A stretch of 64,000 bases of DNA from Oceanihabitans sp. IOP_32. Its GTDB lineage: Bacteria > Bacteroidota > Bacteroidia > Flavobacteriales > Flavobacteriaceae. The notes beneath the pieces are model-generated. The model was not told the origin of the DNA. It saw only the letters and a program-made list of their open reading frames with translations, and searched no databases. The translations under genes and the position numbers were made by a program. Positions 12,061 to 21,364 of this stretch are shown one piece after another. Each line of letters begins with the position of its first letter. Within the stretch, counting starts at the first letter, position 1. Where the stretch lies: NCBI RefSeq assembly GCF_009498295.1, contig NZ_CP040813.1, positions 248,001-312,000 on the forward strand. Reading direction: 5' to 3'.

Positions 12061-12621
12061 ATGGACGAAATTATTGATATTGTAACTTCCAACGGTAACC
12101 CAACTGGAAAATCTGCACCCAAATCAATTGTCCACCAAAAAGGCTATTACCATAACACGGCACATGTGTGGTTCTACACAACAAATGGCAAAATTTTACT
12201 ATCGCAACGCTCGTCTAAAAAAATACTTTACCCCTTACTTTGGGATGTTTCTGTAGCCGGCCATATAGATGCTGGCGAAACCATTAAACAAGGCGCTATT
12301 AGAGAAATTAAAGAAGAAATAGGTTTAGAGGTTTCTGAAGATGATTTGAATAAAATTGGGGTTTTTAATTGTTTTAAATCCTACGATAATGGTATTTTAG
12401 ACAACGAATTTCACCATACCTTTATTTCCAATTTAAAAGTCTCACTATCTCAATTAACCATTCAAGCTGAAGAAGTTGAAGCCCTAAAACTAGTCTCAAC
12501 AAACAACTTCAAACGGCTTTTAAATACTATTGGTAACAACAACAATCATTTTGTAGCTTCAAATAAATCGTATTACGAAACTGTGCTTCACCATATTGAG
12601 CAGGCCATGACAAGAAAATAA
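12061..12621 (+). CDS. Nudix hydrolase (IPP isomerase-like NUDIX domain)
   Basis: A 186-residue protein with a complete Nudix box: Gly in AGHIDAGE, then REIKEEIGL, matching GX5EX7REUXEEXGU. Upstream, NTAHVWFYTTNGKILLSQRS and WDVSVAGH give the layout shared with IDI-type isopentenyl-diphosphate isomerases and the YfcD-type hydrolases. The catalytic Cys of type I IDI is not evident, so a pyrophosphohydrolase is more likely than an isomerase. The frame extends upstream to 11971, but that extension would run out of repeat-like sequence. The ATG at 12061, giving MDEIIDIVTSNG, fits the family N-terminus. Confidence 0.8.
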   Translation: MDEIIDIVTSNGNPTGKSAPKSIVHQKGYYHNTAHVWFYTTNGKILLSQRSSKKILYPLLWDVSVAGHIDAGETIKQGAIREIKEEIGLEVSEDDLNKIGVFNCFKSYDNGILDNEFHHTFISNLKVSLSQLTIQAEEVEALKLVSTNNFKRLLNTIGNNNNHFVASNKSYYETVLHHIEQAMTRK

Positions 12622-12671
12622 AAAAAACAATAAGCCAGTCCGTCTCATAGACTTAAACATTCATAAAAAAT

Positions 12672-12895
12672 CACTAGTGTCCGTTTAAAAATATTATAAT
12701 GCTATCAATTCTTTTAAAATTTAGAACTTTGCACGTTTTTTAAAATGTCACCTTACTTATTTGAAATAATTATTAAGATTTAAAGGAACTATTTTGTTAA
12801 TTTAAAGTACTTCTGTTTATCAGTTAGTTAGAATCAAGTCTTGGTTCTTATGTCTATTAGCGAAGCGGTCTTATGTCTTTTGTAGAACATTAATG
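12672..12895. mobile_element. MITE copy 2
   Basis: A 224-bp element homologous to copies 1 and 3 over its whole length but the most diverged. Left end CACTAGTGTCCGTTTAAAA, right end TTTTGTAGAACATTAATG. The flanking 9-mers ATAAAAAAT (12663-12671) and ATAGAAAAT (12896-12904) match at 8 of 9 positions. It shares ATTATTAAGATTTAAAGG, CTTCTGTTTATCAGTTAGTT and GCGAAGCGGTCTTATGTCTT with copy 3. It lies between the Nudix gene and the carboxylase operon, ending 61 bp before the first carboxylase ATG. Confidence 0.88.
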
Positions 12896-12956
12896 ATAGA
12901 AAATAATAAAGCGTTTTATAATGCTTATATTTACATGAAAACAATTTCATAAACTT

Positions 12957-13442
12957 ATGAGTCAAACTTTCAAAACCAACGTTAATGCTACTTTCGATTT
13001 TGAAATTAATAAAGATGCCGTTTCCAATCTTGACGTCATTCAAATTTCAGACTCCAAACAACATGTTATTCATCAAAATACTTCCTATCATATAGAAATT
13101 CTGGAGTCAGATTTCAATAATAAATTCTACCAAATAAAAGTAAATAACACGCTTTATAAGGTTTCTATTTTTAATGATTTGGATATTTTAATAGACGACA
13201 TGGGGTTTTCTGTAAGCGCCTCTAAACAAGTAAATTTTATAAAAGCTCCAATGCCTGGCTTGATTTTAGACCTACGTGCTCAAGTAAATCAAGAAGTCAA
13301 AGAAAATGACACTTTAATCATTCTTGAAGCCATGAAAATGGAGAATATGATCACTTCACCACGAGATGGTATTATCAAATCTATTGCCGTGAAACAAGGT
13401 GATGCCGTAGAAAAAAATCAATTATTAATTGAGTTTGAATAG
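12957..13442 (+). CDS. Biotin carboxyl carrier subunit of an acyl-CoA carboxylase
   Basis: A 161-residue protein whose C-terminal 75 residues form a biotinyl/lipoyl domain with the biotin attachment motif LEAMKMEN (Lys about 134). The N-terminal half resembles the BT linker region that docks the carrier onto the carboxylase in propionyl-CoA-type enzymes rather than the Pro/Ala-rich linker of AccB. First gene of a three-gene operon with the biotin carboxylase and the carboxyltransferase. A 6-bp hairpin (ATGAAA/TTTCAT) and a near -7 box (TATATTTA, 12926-12933) lie between MITE copy 2 and the start. Confidence 0.9.
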   Translation: MSQTFKTNVNATFDFEINKDAVSNLDVIQISDSKQHVIHQNTSYHIEILESDFNNKFYQIKVNNTLYKVSIFNDLDILIDDMGFSVSASKQVNFIKAPMPGLILDLRAQVNQEVKENDTLIILEAMKMENMITSPRDGIIKSIAVKQGDAVEKNQLLIEFE

Positions 13443-13532
13443 CCAAGAAAATAATTTGAAAATATTCTAAATAAACCTTAAAAATTATGGGGAGATTTCG
13501 GCCTTCGAGGAAATGAAAAAAACACATTCTAA

Positions 13533-14975
13533 ATGAAAAAAATACTAGTAGCAAACCGTGGCGAAATTGCCATGAGGGTAATGAAAACAGCTCAAAAAAT
13601 GGGTATAAGAACTGTTGGGGTTTATTCTTCGGCCGACAGAAATGCCCCTCATGTTAAGTTTGCCGATCAAGCGGTTTGCATTGGCGAATCGCCCTCCAAT
13701 CAATCGTATCTAAGAGCTGATAAAATTATAGCAGTCGCCAAACAATTCGGCGTAGATGCCATACACCCAGGCTATGGTTTTTTAAGTGAAAATGCCGATT
13801 TTGCTGAATTATGTGAAAAAAACAACATTATTTTCATTGGGCCCAAATCAAAAGCCATAAAAATCATGGGCAGTAAATTAGCGGCCAAAGAAACCGTAAA
13901 ACATTACAATATCCCCATGGTTCCTGGTATTGACGAAGCCATTACCGATGTTAAAAAGGCCAAAAGCATTGCCAAAGAAATAGGCTATCCCATTCTAATA
14001 AAGGCCTCTGCTGGTGGCGGCGGAAAAGGCATGCGTGTGGTAGAAAAAGAAAGCGATATAGAATCGCAAATGCGTCGCGCTATAAGCGAGGCGACATCGG
14101 CCTTTGGCGATGGCGCTGTTTTTATAGAAAAGTACATTGCTTCTCCGAGACACATAGAAATTCAGGTCGTGGCCGATAGCCATGGTAAGGTTTTACATTT
14201 TTTCGAGCGGGAATGCAGCATCCAAAGACGGCACCAAAAAGTGGTGGAAGAAGCACCTTCGTCAATTTTAACCCCGCAATTGAGAGCAGAAATGGGCGAA
14301 GCAGCCGTTAAAGTAGCGCAATCTTGTAACTATCTAAACGCTGGAACAGTCGAGTTTTTATTAGATGAACATGGTAATTTCTATTTCCTTGAAATGAATA
14401 CTAGACTGCAAGTAGAACATCCTATAACCGAATTAATTTGTGGTGTAGATTTGGTCGAACTTCAAATTAAAGTTGCTCGTGGCGAAGCGCTTAAACTAAA
14501 TCAAGAAGATTTAAAAATTAACGGTCACGCGATAGAATTACGTGTTTATGCCGAAGATCCTTTAAACGATTTTTTACCAAGTGTAGGCACTCTAGAAACA
14601 TATCAGTTACCTTTCGGGCAACATATTCGTGTGGATAACGGTTTTGAAGAAGGTATGGAAGTCCCAATATATTACGATCCCATGCTTGCCAAACTAATTA
14701 CGTATGGAAAAACCCGGGAAGAAGCGATTCAACTCATGATACATGCCATTGAAAATTTCCATGTTGAAGGCGTAAAAACAACCCTTCCATTTGGTAAATA
14801 TGTTTGTGAACACGAGGCCTTTCGTTCGGGGAATTTCGACACGCATTTTGTTAAAAATTATTATGCTCCTGAAACTTTACGAAATAAAACCAAAAATGAA
14901 GCTAAAATTGCTGCTACCTTAGCACTCAAACAATATTTAAAAGATCAAAAACAACTTCGTTTACCACATAATTAG
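13533..14975 (+). CDS. Acyl-CoA (acetyl/propionyl-CoA) carboxylase biotin carboxylase subunit
   Basis: A 480-residue ATP-grasp enzyme that carboxylates the biotin on the carrier protein. It has the N-terminal ILVANRGEIAMRVM, the glycine-rich ATP loop SAGGGGKGMRVV (about 153-164), the HIEIQVV and ERECSIQRRHQKVVEE segments, and EMNTRLQVEHPITE with the catalytic Glu and Arg. The family is AccC/PccA. The carrier domain is encoded separately just upstream, and the carboxyltransferase follows 56 bp downstream, so the complex is encoded as three separate chains. Confidence 0.95.
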   Translation: MKKILVANRGEIAMRVMKTAQKMGIRTVGVYSSADRNAPHVKFADQAVCIGESPSNQSYLRADKIIAVAKQFGVDAIHPGYGFLSENADFAELCEKNNIIFIGPKSKAIKIMGSKLAAKETVKHYNIPMVPGIDEAITDVKKAKSIAKEIGYPILIKASAGGGGKGMRVVEKESDIESQMRRAISEATSAFGDGAVFIEKYIASPRHIEIQVVADSHGKVLHFFERECSIQRRHQKVVEEAPSSILTPQLRAEMGEAAVKVAQSCNYLNAGTVEFLLDEHGNFYFLEMNTRLQVEHPITELICGVDLVELQIKVARGEALKLNQEDLKINGHAIELRVYAEDPLNDFLPSVGTLETYQLPFGQHIRVDNGFEEGMEVPIYYDPMLAKLITYGKTREEAIQLMIHAIENFHVEGVKTTLPFGKYVCEHEAFRSGNFDTHFVKNYYAPETLRNKTKNEAKIAATLALKQYLKDQKQLRLPHN

Positions 14976-15031
14976 AAAGTAAGCGACGTTGGTGTAAAAA
15001 CAAAATTAGACCATAACAATCTTCCAAGCAC

Positions 15032-16573
15032 ATGAAATCCAAAATAGACATCTTAAACGAAAAACTAAATTTAGCACATTTAGGAGGTGGCCAAAAACGT
15101 ATTGACAAACAGCACGCCAAAAAAAAATTAACCGCTAGAGAACGGGTAAACTATTTAATGGATGAAGGCTCTTTTGAAGAAATTGGAGCCTTAGTAACCC
15201 ATAGAACTACCGATTTTGGAATGGAAAACGAGGTCTATTATGGCGATGGCGTAGTAACAGGTTACGGCACTGTAAATGGCAGACTAATATATATTTATGC
15301 CCAAGACTTTACCGTGTTTGGTGGCGCTTTATCTGAAACACACGCCGAAAAAATTTGTAAAATCATGGATTTAGCCGTTAAAGTTGGTGCGCCTATTATT
15401 GGTCTTAACGATTCTGGTGGCGCTCGTATTCAAGAAGGTGTACGTTCTTTAGGGGGTTATGCCGATATTTTTTTTAGAAATGTACAAACCTCTGGAGTGG
15501 TTCCGCAAATTTCTGCCATTATGGGCCCCTGTGCAGGCGGTGCTGTGTATTCTCCAGCCATGACAGATTTTACACTTATGGTAGAAGACACTAGTTACAT
15601 GTTTGTAACTGGCCCAAATGTTGTAAAAACAGTAACTAATGAAACCGTAACGAGCGAAGAGTTAGGTGGCGCAAATACCCACGCTTCTAAATCTGGCGTG
15701 GCTCATAAAACCTCGGCCAATGATATTGAATGTTTAGAAGACATTAAAAAACTACTAAGCTATTTACCACAAAACAATACCGCTAAACCAAATGCATTAG
15801 AGTTTAAATTGGGTGAAGAAACACGAGAAGTCTTATCGAATATCGTACCAAACAACTCCAACAAACCATACGACATGCAGGCTGTGATTTCAGGTATTAT
15901 TGATGACCATTCCTTTTACGAGATTCATAAAGATTATGCCGAAAATATTATTGTTGGTTTTGCTCGTTTAGCCGGAAGAAGTATTGGTATCGTAGCCAAC
16001 CAACCTCAATTTTTAGCAGGCGTTTTAGATGTAAATAGCTCTAAAAAAGCAGCCCGTTTTACTCGTTTTTGCGATTGTTTTAATATTCCGTTACTAGTTT
16101 TAGTTGATGTTCCTGGGTTTTTACCGGGTACAGACCAAGAATGGAATGGTATTATTGTACACGGCGCAAAATTACTATATGCATTAAGTGAAGCTACCGT
16201 ACCAAGAGTAACGGTTATTACGAGAAAAGCTTACGGTGGTGCTTATGATGTTATGAACTCCAAACACATTGGCGCCGATTTTAATTTCGCATGGCCAGGT
16301 GCAGAAATTGCAGTTATGGGAGCGAAAGGCGCAAGTGAAATTATTTTTAAAAAGGAAATCGCTAATGCCGATAATCCCATTAAAAAGCTTGCTGAAAAAG
16401 AAGCCGAATATGCCGAGAAATTTGCAAACCCCTACCGCGCTGCACAACGTGGTTTTATTGATGAAGTTATTTTGCCCAAAAACACCAGACGTAAATTAAT
16501 AAAAGCCTTCGCGATGTTAGAAAACAAAAAAGTGGAAACGCCTAAAAGAAAACATGGCAACATTCCCCTATAA
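15032..16573 (+). CDS. Acyl-CoA carboxylase carboxyltransferase (propionyl-CoA carboxylase beta type)
   Basis: A 513-residue fused-type carboxyltransferase with N-lobe (about 20-270) and C-lobe (about 280-500) crotonase-like folds. It transfers CO2 from carboxybiotin to an acyl-CoA. Oxyanion-hole glycines appear in [13 protein letters not shown] and in [17 protein letters not shown]. The single-chain beta form with GGARIQEG and [13 protein letters not shown] is that of propionyl-CoA or related carboxylases, not the split AccA/AccD of fatty acid synthesis. The Asp usually found after the VDVPGFLPG stretch, which favours propionyl-CoA, is plausible here, but substrate choice is inferred. Likely role: propionyl- to methylmalonyl-CoA conversion. 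Confidence 0.93.
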   Translation: MKSKIDILNEKLNLAHLGGGQKRIDKQHAKKKLTARERVNYLMDEGSFEEIGALVTHRTTDFGMENEVYYGDGVVTGYGTVNGRLIYIYAQDFTVFGGALSETHAEKICKIMDLAVKVGAPIIGLNDSGGARIQEGVRSLGGYADIFFRNVQTSGVVPQISAIMGPCAGGAVYSPAMTDFTLMVEDTSYMFVTGPNVVKTVTNETVTSEELGGANTHASKSGVAHKTSANDIECLEDIKKLLSYLPQNNTAKPNALEFKLGEETREVLSNIVPNNSNKPYDMQAVISGIIDDHSFYEIHKDYAENIIVGFARLAGRSIGIVANQPQFLAGVLDVNSSKKAARFTRFCDCFNIPLLVLVDVPGFLPGTDQEWNGIIVHGAKLLYALSEATVPRVTVITRKAYGGAYDVMNSKHIGADFNFAWPGAEIAVMGAKGASEIIFKKEIANADNPIKKLAEKEAEYAEKFANPYRAAQRGFIDEVILPKNTRRKLIKAFAMLENKKVETPKRKHGNIPL

Positions 16574-16655
16574 ATTTCTAGTCGATATAGGCATTGAAAC
16601 CCTTTGTTTTAAAGAAAAAAAACAAAATGGCAAATCAAAATTCCCAAATCATCCT

Positions 16656-16663
16656 TATATTTG
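16656..16663 (+). promoter_or_regulatory. Predicted -7 box of the prolyl isomerase gene
   Basis: TATATTTG, an exact TAnnTTTG match, 22 bp before the ATG at 16686. It shows that the upstream in-frame Met codons lie before the likely transcription start, which fixes the start of the isomerase. Confidence 0.6.
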
Positions 16664-16685
16664 CACTTTCTTAAAAATAACAACA

Positions 16686-17618
16686 ATGCAAGACGGATTA
16701 TACGCAAAATTTAACACAACAAAAGGAGAAATTCTAGTAAGCTTAGAGTACCAAAAAACACCTGGAACCGTAGGTCATTTTGTAGCCTTAGCCGAAGGAA
16801 ATTTAGAGAATTCAGCCAAACCTCAAGGCACGCCATATTACAATGGACTAAAATTTCACAGGGTGATACCTGATTTCATGATACAAGGTGGATGCCCACA
16901 AGGTACAGGCACGGGTAATCCAGGATACCAGTTTGACGATGAGTTTCACCCCGATTTAAAGCATGATGGCCCTGGTATATTATCGATGGCCAACGCAGGA
17001 CCAGGAACCAACGGAAGTCAATTTTTTATTACGCACGTAGAAACCTCTTGGCTAGACGGTAAGCATACGGTTTTTGGAAAAGTTCAAAACGGTCAAGACG
17101 TTGTTGATGCCATTGCTCAAGGCGATACCATTGATAGTATAGAAATTGTAAGAGTTGGTGCAGATGCAGAAGCTTTTAATGCTGTTGAAGCTTTTAGAAC
17201 ATTTGAAGGTTCAAGAGAAAAAAGAATACAAGAAGCCAAAGCTTTAGCTGAGGCCGAATTAGATAAATTCGCGGCTGGCTTTAATAAAACAGAGAGCGGT
17301 TTACGTTATAAAATACTTCAAGAAGGCACAGGTACCAAAGCAGAAAAAGGTAAAACCGTATCGGTGCACTATAAAGGGCAGTTAACCGATGGCACTGTTT
17401 TCGATTCGTCTTACAAACGCAAACAACCTTTAGAGTTTCCGGTTGGCGTTGGTCAAGTAATTCCTGGTTGGGATGAAGGTATCTGTTTGCTAAATGTTGG
17501 TGATAAAGCTCGTTTAGTAATACCAAGTAATTTAGCCTACGGTAGCGCTGGTGCAGGTGGTGTAATCCCACCAGATGCGACTTTAATATTTGATGTGGAA
17601 TTAATGGATGTGAAATAA
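16686..17618 (+). CDS. Peptidyl-prolyl isomerase, cyclophilin-FKBP fusion
   Basis: A 310-residue protein joining two unrelated prolyl isomerase folds. Residues about 1-155 are a cyclophilin ([13 protein letters not shown] with the catalytic Arg, and NGSQFFIT). Residues about 205-310 are an FKBP domain ([27 protein letters not shown], and the C-terminal [12 protein letters not shown]). A Glu/Ala-rich helical linker (about 165-200) joins them. There is no signal peptide, so it is cytoplasmic and probably helps folding. The frame could begin at 16554 inside the carboxyltransferase gene, but the -7 box at 16656 and the [16 protein letters not shown] cyclophilin start favour 16686. Confidence 0.92.
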   Translation: MQDGLYAKFNTTKGEILVSLEYQKTPGTVGHFVALAEGNLENSAKPQGTPYYNGLKFHRVIPDFMIQGGCPQGTGTGNPGYQFDDEFHPDLKHDGPGILSMANAGPGTNGSQFFITHVETSWLDGKHTVFGKVQNGQDVVDAIAQGDTIDSIEIVRVGADAEAFNAVEAFRTFEGSREKRIQEAKALAEAELDKFAAGFNKTESGLRYKILQEGTGTKAEKGKTVSVHYKGQLTDGTVFDSSYKRKQPLEFPVGVGQVIPGWDEGICLLNVGDKARLVIPSNLAYGSAGAGGVIPPDATLIFDVELMDVK

Positions 17619-17666
17619 ATTTAAAACCATTATTACGGTATTATTCAACACAAACATATGGAAATT

Positions 17667-17697
17667 AAAAAAGAGTGCCTCAAACGCACTCTTTTTT
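17667..17697. terminator. Bidirectional terminator
   Basis: Arms AAAAAAGAGTGC and GCACTCTTTTTT (12 bp, 7-nt loop) between the isomerase gene (+) and the small membrane protein gene (-). Confidence 0.88.
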
Positions 17698-17720
17698 TTA
17701 TCTAACGCAAAATATATTTA

Positions 17721-17906
17721 TTAGTCGGTTAAAGCCTCACGCTTCGCCTTTTTTTCTGCTCTCATTTCTTTAAATTTCTCTAATAACGCACCACCAATCC
17801 AGTAAGGTACTACAAAAGCAAATAAAAATATCATCAACCAAAAACCAATTGTGAAAATTGCTAAAAACGCTAAAAAACCTAAGTACTGGTCAAATTCGAA
17901 CATCAT
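17721..17906 (-). CDS. Small membrane protein of unknown function
   Basis: 61 residues, with one long or two short hydrophobic spans (FLAFLAIFTIGFWLMIFLFAF, about residues 12-33, and PYWIGGALL) followed by a basic, helical tail rich in Lys, Glu and Arg. I do not recognise the family. The frame reaches 17933, but a full TTG-N20-TATCTTTG promoter (17933-17963) overlaps that end, so the ATGs at 17906 or 17903 are the realistic starts. It faces the isomerase terminator and is probably a one-gene unit. Confidence 0.65.
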   Translation of the reverse strand: MMFEFDQYLGFLAFLAIFTIGFWLMIFLFAFVVPYWIGGALLEKFKEMRAEKKAKREALTD

Positions 17907-17932
17907 TATATGTATTTTAAAGTGGTTATACA

Positions 17933-17963
17933 CAAAGATATAATAAAGTGTGCTGTTTTACAA
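17933..17963 (-). promoter_or_regulatory. Predicted promoter of the small membrane protein gene (-33 and -7)
   Basis: On the minus strand TTG (17961-17963), then 20 bases, then TATCTTTG (17933-17940). This is a full match to the flavobacterial TTG-N17-23-TAnnTTTG consensus, the best in the window. Confidence 0.65.
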
Positions 17964-17975
17964 TATAAAAAAATA

Positions 17976-18797
17976 CTATTTAATTAAGGTGCCCCACTCG
18001 GTCCACGATCCATCGTAAACCGCAATATTTTTATAGCCACAAATGTCTGCTCCTAAAGCTAAAATACATGCTGTTATGCCCGATCCGCATGAAAAAATAA
18101 GCGAATCATCACGACTGATAACTTCTGAAAAAATAGTTTGTAATTCTCTTTTGGATTTCAGCAACCCCGCATTCGTTATCAAGCATGAATACGGAATGTT
18201 TTTTGAATTGGGGATGTTTCCCCGTCTTAAACCCTCACGAGGTTCTGCTTCTAGGCAATTAAATCGAGCGGCAGATCGCGCATCAATTATTTTATGTGTT
18301 TTATTATCTGAAGCTTTTTTTACGTCATTAAAAAAACACATGACATTTGATTGCGGTTTGGCTATAAAATCACCTTCTTTATAATTGTAGTGCTTTTGGG
18401 GCTCGACTGTAAATCCAGCATCTATCCAACAAGCTAAACCACCATTTAGAACGGCAACATTGTTAAAGCCAAAAGCTTTAAATAACCACCAAACTCGCGC
18501 ACTAGAGTATATCCCTTTGTCATCGTAAACTACAATAGCACTGGTGTTATTAATACCTAAATTTCTAGCTTCTTTTTGGAATTGTTCTGCTGATGGAAAA
18601 GTATTTGGAAATGGTTGCGACTGGTCGCTAAATTTATTTTTTATGTCGAAAAATCGGGCTTTCGGAATTTGTTTCTGTAAGGCATCGTTAGTTTTTTTAA
18701 TCGTGCCATCTAAAATCACCAAATTATCAGCATTACAATTTTGATGAAGCCACTCTACCGAAACAACGGGTGATTCTATGTTTATATAGGTATTCAT
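17976..18797 (-). CDS. Sulfurtransferase, two rhodanese domains (3-mercaptopyruvate type)
   Basis: A 273-residue protein with an inactive N-terminal rhodanese domain (about 10-140) and an active C-terminal one (about 155-270). The active-site loop reads FSCGSGITA, the CGSGxTA form of mercaptopyruvate sulfurtransferases rather than the CRKGVT form of thiosulfate sulfurtransferases. The CELEAEPREGLRRGNIPNS region around the second domain's start also fits. It transfers sulfane sulfur to thiols or cyanide in the cytoplasm. It lies close behind the small membrane protein gene on the same strand. Confidence 0.9.
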   Translation of the reverse strand: MNTYINIESPVVSVEWLHQNCNADNLVILDGTIKKTNDALQKQIPKARFFDIKNKFSDQSQPFPNTFPSAEQFQKEARNLGINNTSAIVVYDDKGIYSSARVWWLFKAFGFNNVAVLNGGLACWIDAGFTVEPQKHYNYKEGDFIAKPQSNVMCFFNDVKKASDNKTHKIIDARSAARFNCLEAEPREGLRRGNIPNSKNIPYSCLITNAGLLKSKRELQTIFSEVISRDDSLIFSCGSGITACILALGADICGYKNIAVYDGSWTEWGTLIK

Positions 18798-18926
18798 AAC
18801 ACATTTAAATAGTATATCTAAAACACTATTAATTAAAGATTGTGTTTTTGCAACATCTAAAGGATTTTAATCGACAAGCACGATCCCCACCATAGATGAA
18901 GATTTAATTGATTATAAGCAAAGCCT

Positions 18927-20381
18927 TTATTTAATTTTTTCAAAATAATGATCGTCCCATTCCTTTGGCTGTGGTTCATCTTGCAGTTTTCCTAAAGATT
19001 TAGCCACTAGCATAGACACGGTGGCATCGCCAGTTACATTTACTACCGTTCTACACATATCCAAGGGTCTATCTACTGCAAAGATAAGCGCCAATCCTAT
19101 AGGCAATAATTCTTCTGGAAAACCTACAGACTCTAATACTATAACCAACATAACCATACCTGCACTCGGCACTGCTGCACTACCAATAGAGGCTAACAAG
19201 GCGGTACCCACAATAATTAACTGGTTAGTAAAGGTTAAGCCTTCTGGCCAAATTACTTGCATAATAAAAACCGCGGCAATACCTTGGTATAAACTGGTAC
19301 CATCCATATTAACCGTAGCTCCAACGGGTAGTACAAAACCAGCGACCTCTTTATCTACACCCAGATGTTCCTCTACACGCTCCATAGTTACCGGTAATGT
19401 GGCCGCACTACTACTGGTTGAAAACGCCAAAAGTTGTGCTGGACTTATTTTTTTCAAAAACCAAAAAGGAGACTTTTTTGCATATACCCCTACCAATACT
19501 AGATAAAAAACAATCATTAAAATTAACCCACCAATAACACAGAATGCGTAGTAAAGCAGTTTGATTAAAATCTCGGTGTCATCAAAAGCAATAATTACAT
19601 TCGCAAGTAGAGCAAAAACCGCATACGGAGCAAAAAACATAATTAAATCGACCATTTTCATCACTACCTCATTAAGCGAGTCGAAAAAATTAATTAACGG
19701 TTTGGCTTTCTTTTCGTCTACTAACAATAAACAAATACCAACAAAAAAAGCAAAGAAAATAACCTGTAGCATAGAGACTTCAACAAAAGACTCGAAAATA
19801 TTATTTGGAAAAATATCAACTAATGGCTGTAAAGGTCCAGCTTCTTTTTGGGCTACAGCTTTCTCTAGCTTATCGGTAACCCCATCATCATCTTCATATT
19901 TTAATTTAATCTTCTCTATAGTTTCTTCCGGCATGCCTACTCCAGGCTCTACAACATTAACAATGCTTAAACCAATAATAATAGCAACTACGGTTGTACC
20001 AACATAAATGGAAATGGTACGCAATCCCATAGATTTTATTTTAGAAATGTCTTTTAAATCGGAAATTCCCTTTATTAACGATGCTAAAATTAAGGGGATG
20101 GCAATTAGTTTTAAAAGGTTTATAAAAATAGTGCCAAAAGGTGCTACCCATCTGCTTATAAAATGTTTGGCTTTTAGTTCCTTAACCTCCTCAGCTTCCA
20201 CAAACTCAACACTATGCACAACCTTACCATTATCGATACTTTCAACAACTTTTTCGTAAGCAGGTATTATTCCAGTTACCACCTCTTCTCTTCCCCAGCT
20301 GGTGGATAATAAAACGAAGCCAAATACCACTCCTAAAACCATTCCAATAATAATCTTCCAATGTAATGCTAGTTTTTTCAT
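18927..20381 (-). CDS. Dicarboxylate/amino acid:cation symporter (DAACS family)
   Basis: A 484-residue inner membrane carrier of the glutamate/aspartate/C4-dicarboxylate family, driven by H+ or Na+. Diagnostic motifs are the serine-rich hairpin AFSTSSSAATLPVTM (about 330), PVGATVNMDGTSLYQG (about 365), and AVDRPLDMCRTVVNVTGDATVS near the C-terminus, where the substrate-binding Arg/Asp residues lie. An acidic insertion between the first spans (about 40-80, and EDDDGVTDKLEKAV about 165) is longer than in GltP. The ATG at 20381 is chosen over the TTG at 20387. It is probably transcribed alone. Confidence 0.92.
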   Translation of the reverse strand: MKKLALHWKIIIGMVLGVVFGFVLLSTSWGREEVVTGIIPAYEKVVESIDNGKVVHSVEFVEAEEVKELKAKHFISRWVAPFGTIFINLLKLIAIPLILASLIKGISDLKDISKIKSMGLRTISIYVGTTVVAIIIGLSIVNVVEPGVGMPEETIEKIKLKYEDDDGVTDKLEKAVAQKEAGPLQPLVDIFPNNIFESFVEVSMLQVIFFAFFVGICLLLVDEKKAKPLINFFDSLNEVVMKMVDLIMFFAPYAVFALLANVIIAFDDTEILIKLLYYAFCVIGGLILMIVFYLVLVGVYAKKSPFWFLKKISPAQLLAFSTSSSAATLPVTMERVEEHLGVDKEVAGFVLPVGATVNMDGTSLYQGIAAVFIMQVIWPEGLTFTNQLIIVGTALLASIGSAAVPSAGMVMLVIVLESVGFPEELLPIGLALIFAVDRPLDMCRTVVNVTGDATVSMLVAKSLGKLQDEPQPKEWDDHYFEKIK

Positions 20382-20570
20382 AAGCAACTGCTGGTCTCTT
20401 CGTAATTGAAGAGCGTTTATTTTTTTAAAAATTTAAATGCCTAACAATATAGTTATTTTTTTTTCTGTGTTATAAAGCTTAACACCTTATTTCTGTTCAA
20501 GAGTCTGTAAAATTAAAAAATCCTTTAAATTTTCAGAAATATTTTAGAACACATCTTAAACCTTTACTTA

Positions 20571-21254
20571 TTATAATTTTAGTTCGCCTTTATAAATCTC
20601 TATCAAATTAAACACAGAAATACAAAGCACAAGCCAGGTAGCTCCTATAATAAAACCACCTAAAATATCTGAAGGAAAATGAACACCCAAATAAATTCGG
20701 CTTAAGCCAATACTTAAAATAAGACATGCTAAAACCAATATTACTCCTATTTTTACAAACCTATTGATTTTTAGTTTACTCACTAAATACATTATAAAAC
20801 CATAAAACACCAGAGCATTCATGGCATGTCCACTGGGGTAACTCAAGGTTTGTACCGAAACTAAATGATCGGCAGCGGGTCTTGCCCTGTTTATAATATG
20901 TTTTAGCAGTACATTTAAAAGCGCAGATAAAGCCAAAGTTAAGATAATTTGTAACAAACGTTTCTTTTGTTTTAGCACAATTATTGAAAATAAGCCGCCA
21001 GCAAGTATAAGGGTTAGATAACCATAAACATCTCCCACATGTGTTATAAAAACAAAATAGTTGGTTAAGCCAGAAGACCGTATAGACACAAAGTAATTTG
21101 AGATATAAGCATCGTAAGCCACAACAGTACTTGAAGTTAACATGGTGGTTAGTGCAATAAACACACCTAAGCCAACAAGAACTAAGACTGCTACAAAACC
21201 TTTATAAGTATTAAGCGCAGATATTTGTTTTGTCGATTTATTTTTTAAAATCAC
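20571..21254 (-). CDS. PAP2 family membrane phosphatase
   Basis: A 227-residue membrane protein with five to six spans and the complete three-part phosphatase signature: KHIINRARP (about 114-122), YPSGHAM (about 137-143) and SRIYLGVHFPSDILGG (about 190-205). Members dephosphorylate undecaprenyl pyrophosphate, phosphatidate or lipid A. The substrate is not readable from sequence. The start is GTG, the only reasonable codon before the first span, and the nearby ATG is out of frame. Confidence 0.88.
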   Translation of the reverse strand: MILKNKSTKQISALNTYKGFVAVLVLVGLGVFIALTTMLTSSTVVAYDAYISNYFVSIRSSGLTNYFVFITHVGDVYGYLTLILAGGLFSIIVLKQKKRLLQIILTLALSALLNVLLKHIINRARPAADHLVSVQTLSYPSGHAMNALVFYGFIMYLVSKLKINRFVKIGVILVLACLILSIGLSRIYLGVHFPSDILGGFIIGATWLVLCISVFNLIEIYKGELKL

Positions 21255-21364
21255 ATTAATAATTTTGTTAAGTAATTTGCATTGAAACCGGCATGGTTAT
21301 CTTCTTTATGTACACTCAATAAATAATCAAGGATTAAAAAAAATTTTAGATCTAAATAAAATAT

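Noticed and set aside
16554-16685. N-terminal extension of the prolyl isomerase overlapping the carboxyltransferase gene
   Set aside because: The -7 box TATATTTG at 16656 and the conserved cyclophilin N-terminus place the start at 16686.
18043-18384. Reading frame on the plus strand opposite the sulfurtransferase gene, and similar long antisense frames at 19021-20259, 21461-22294 and 24621-25019
   Set aside because: They mirror strongly conserved genes on the other strand, have no homology I recognise and no start signals of their own.
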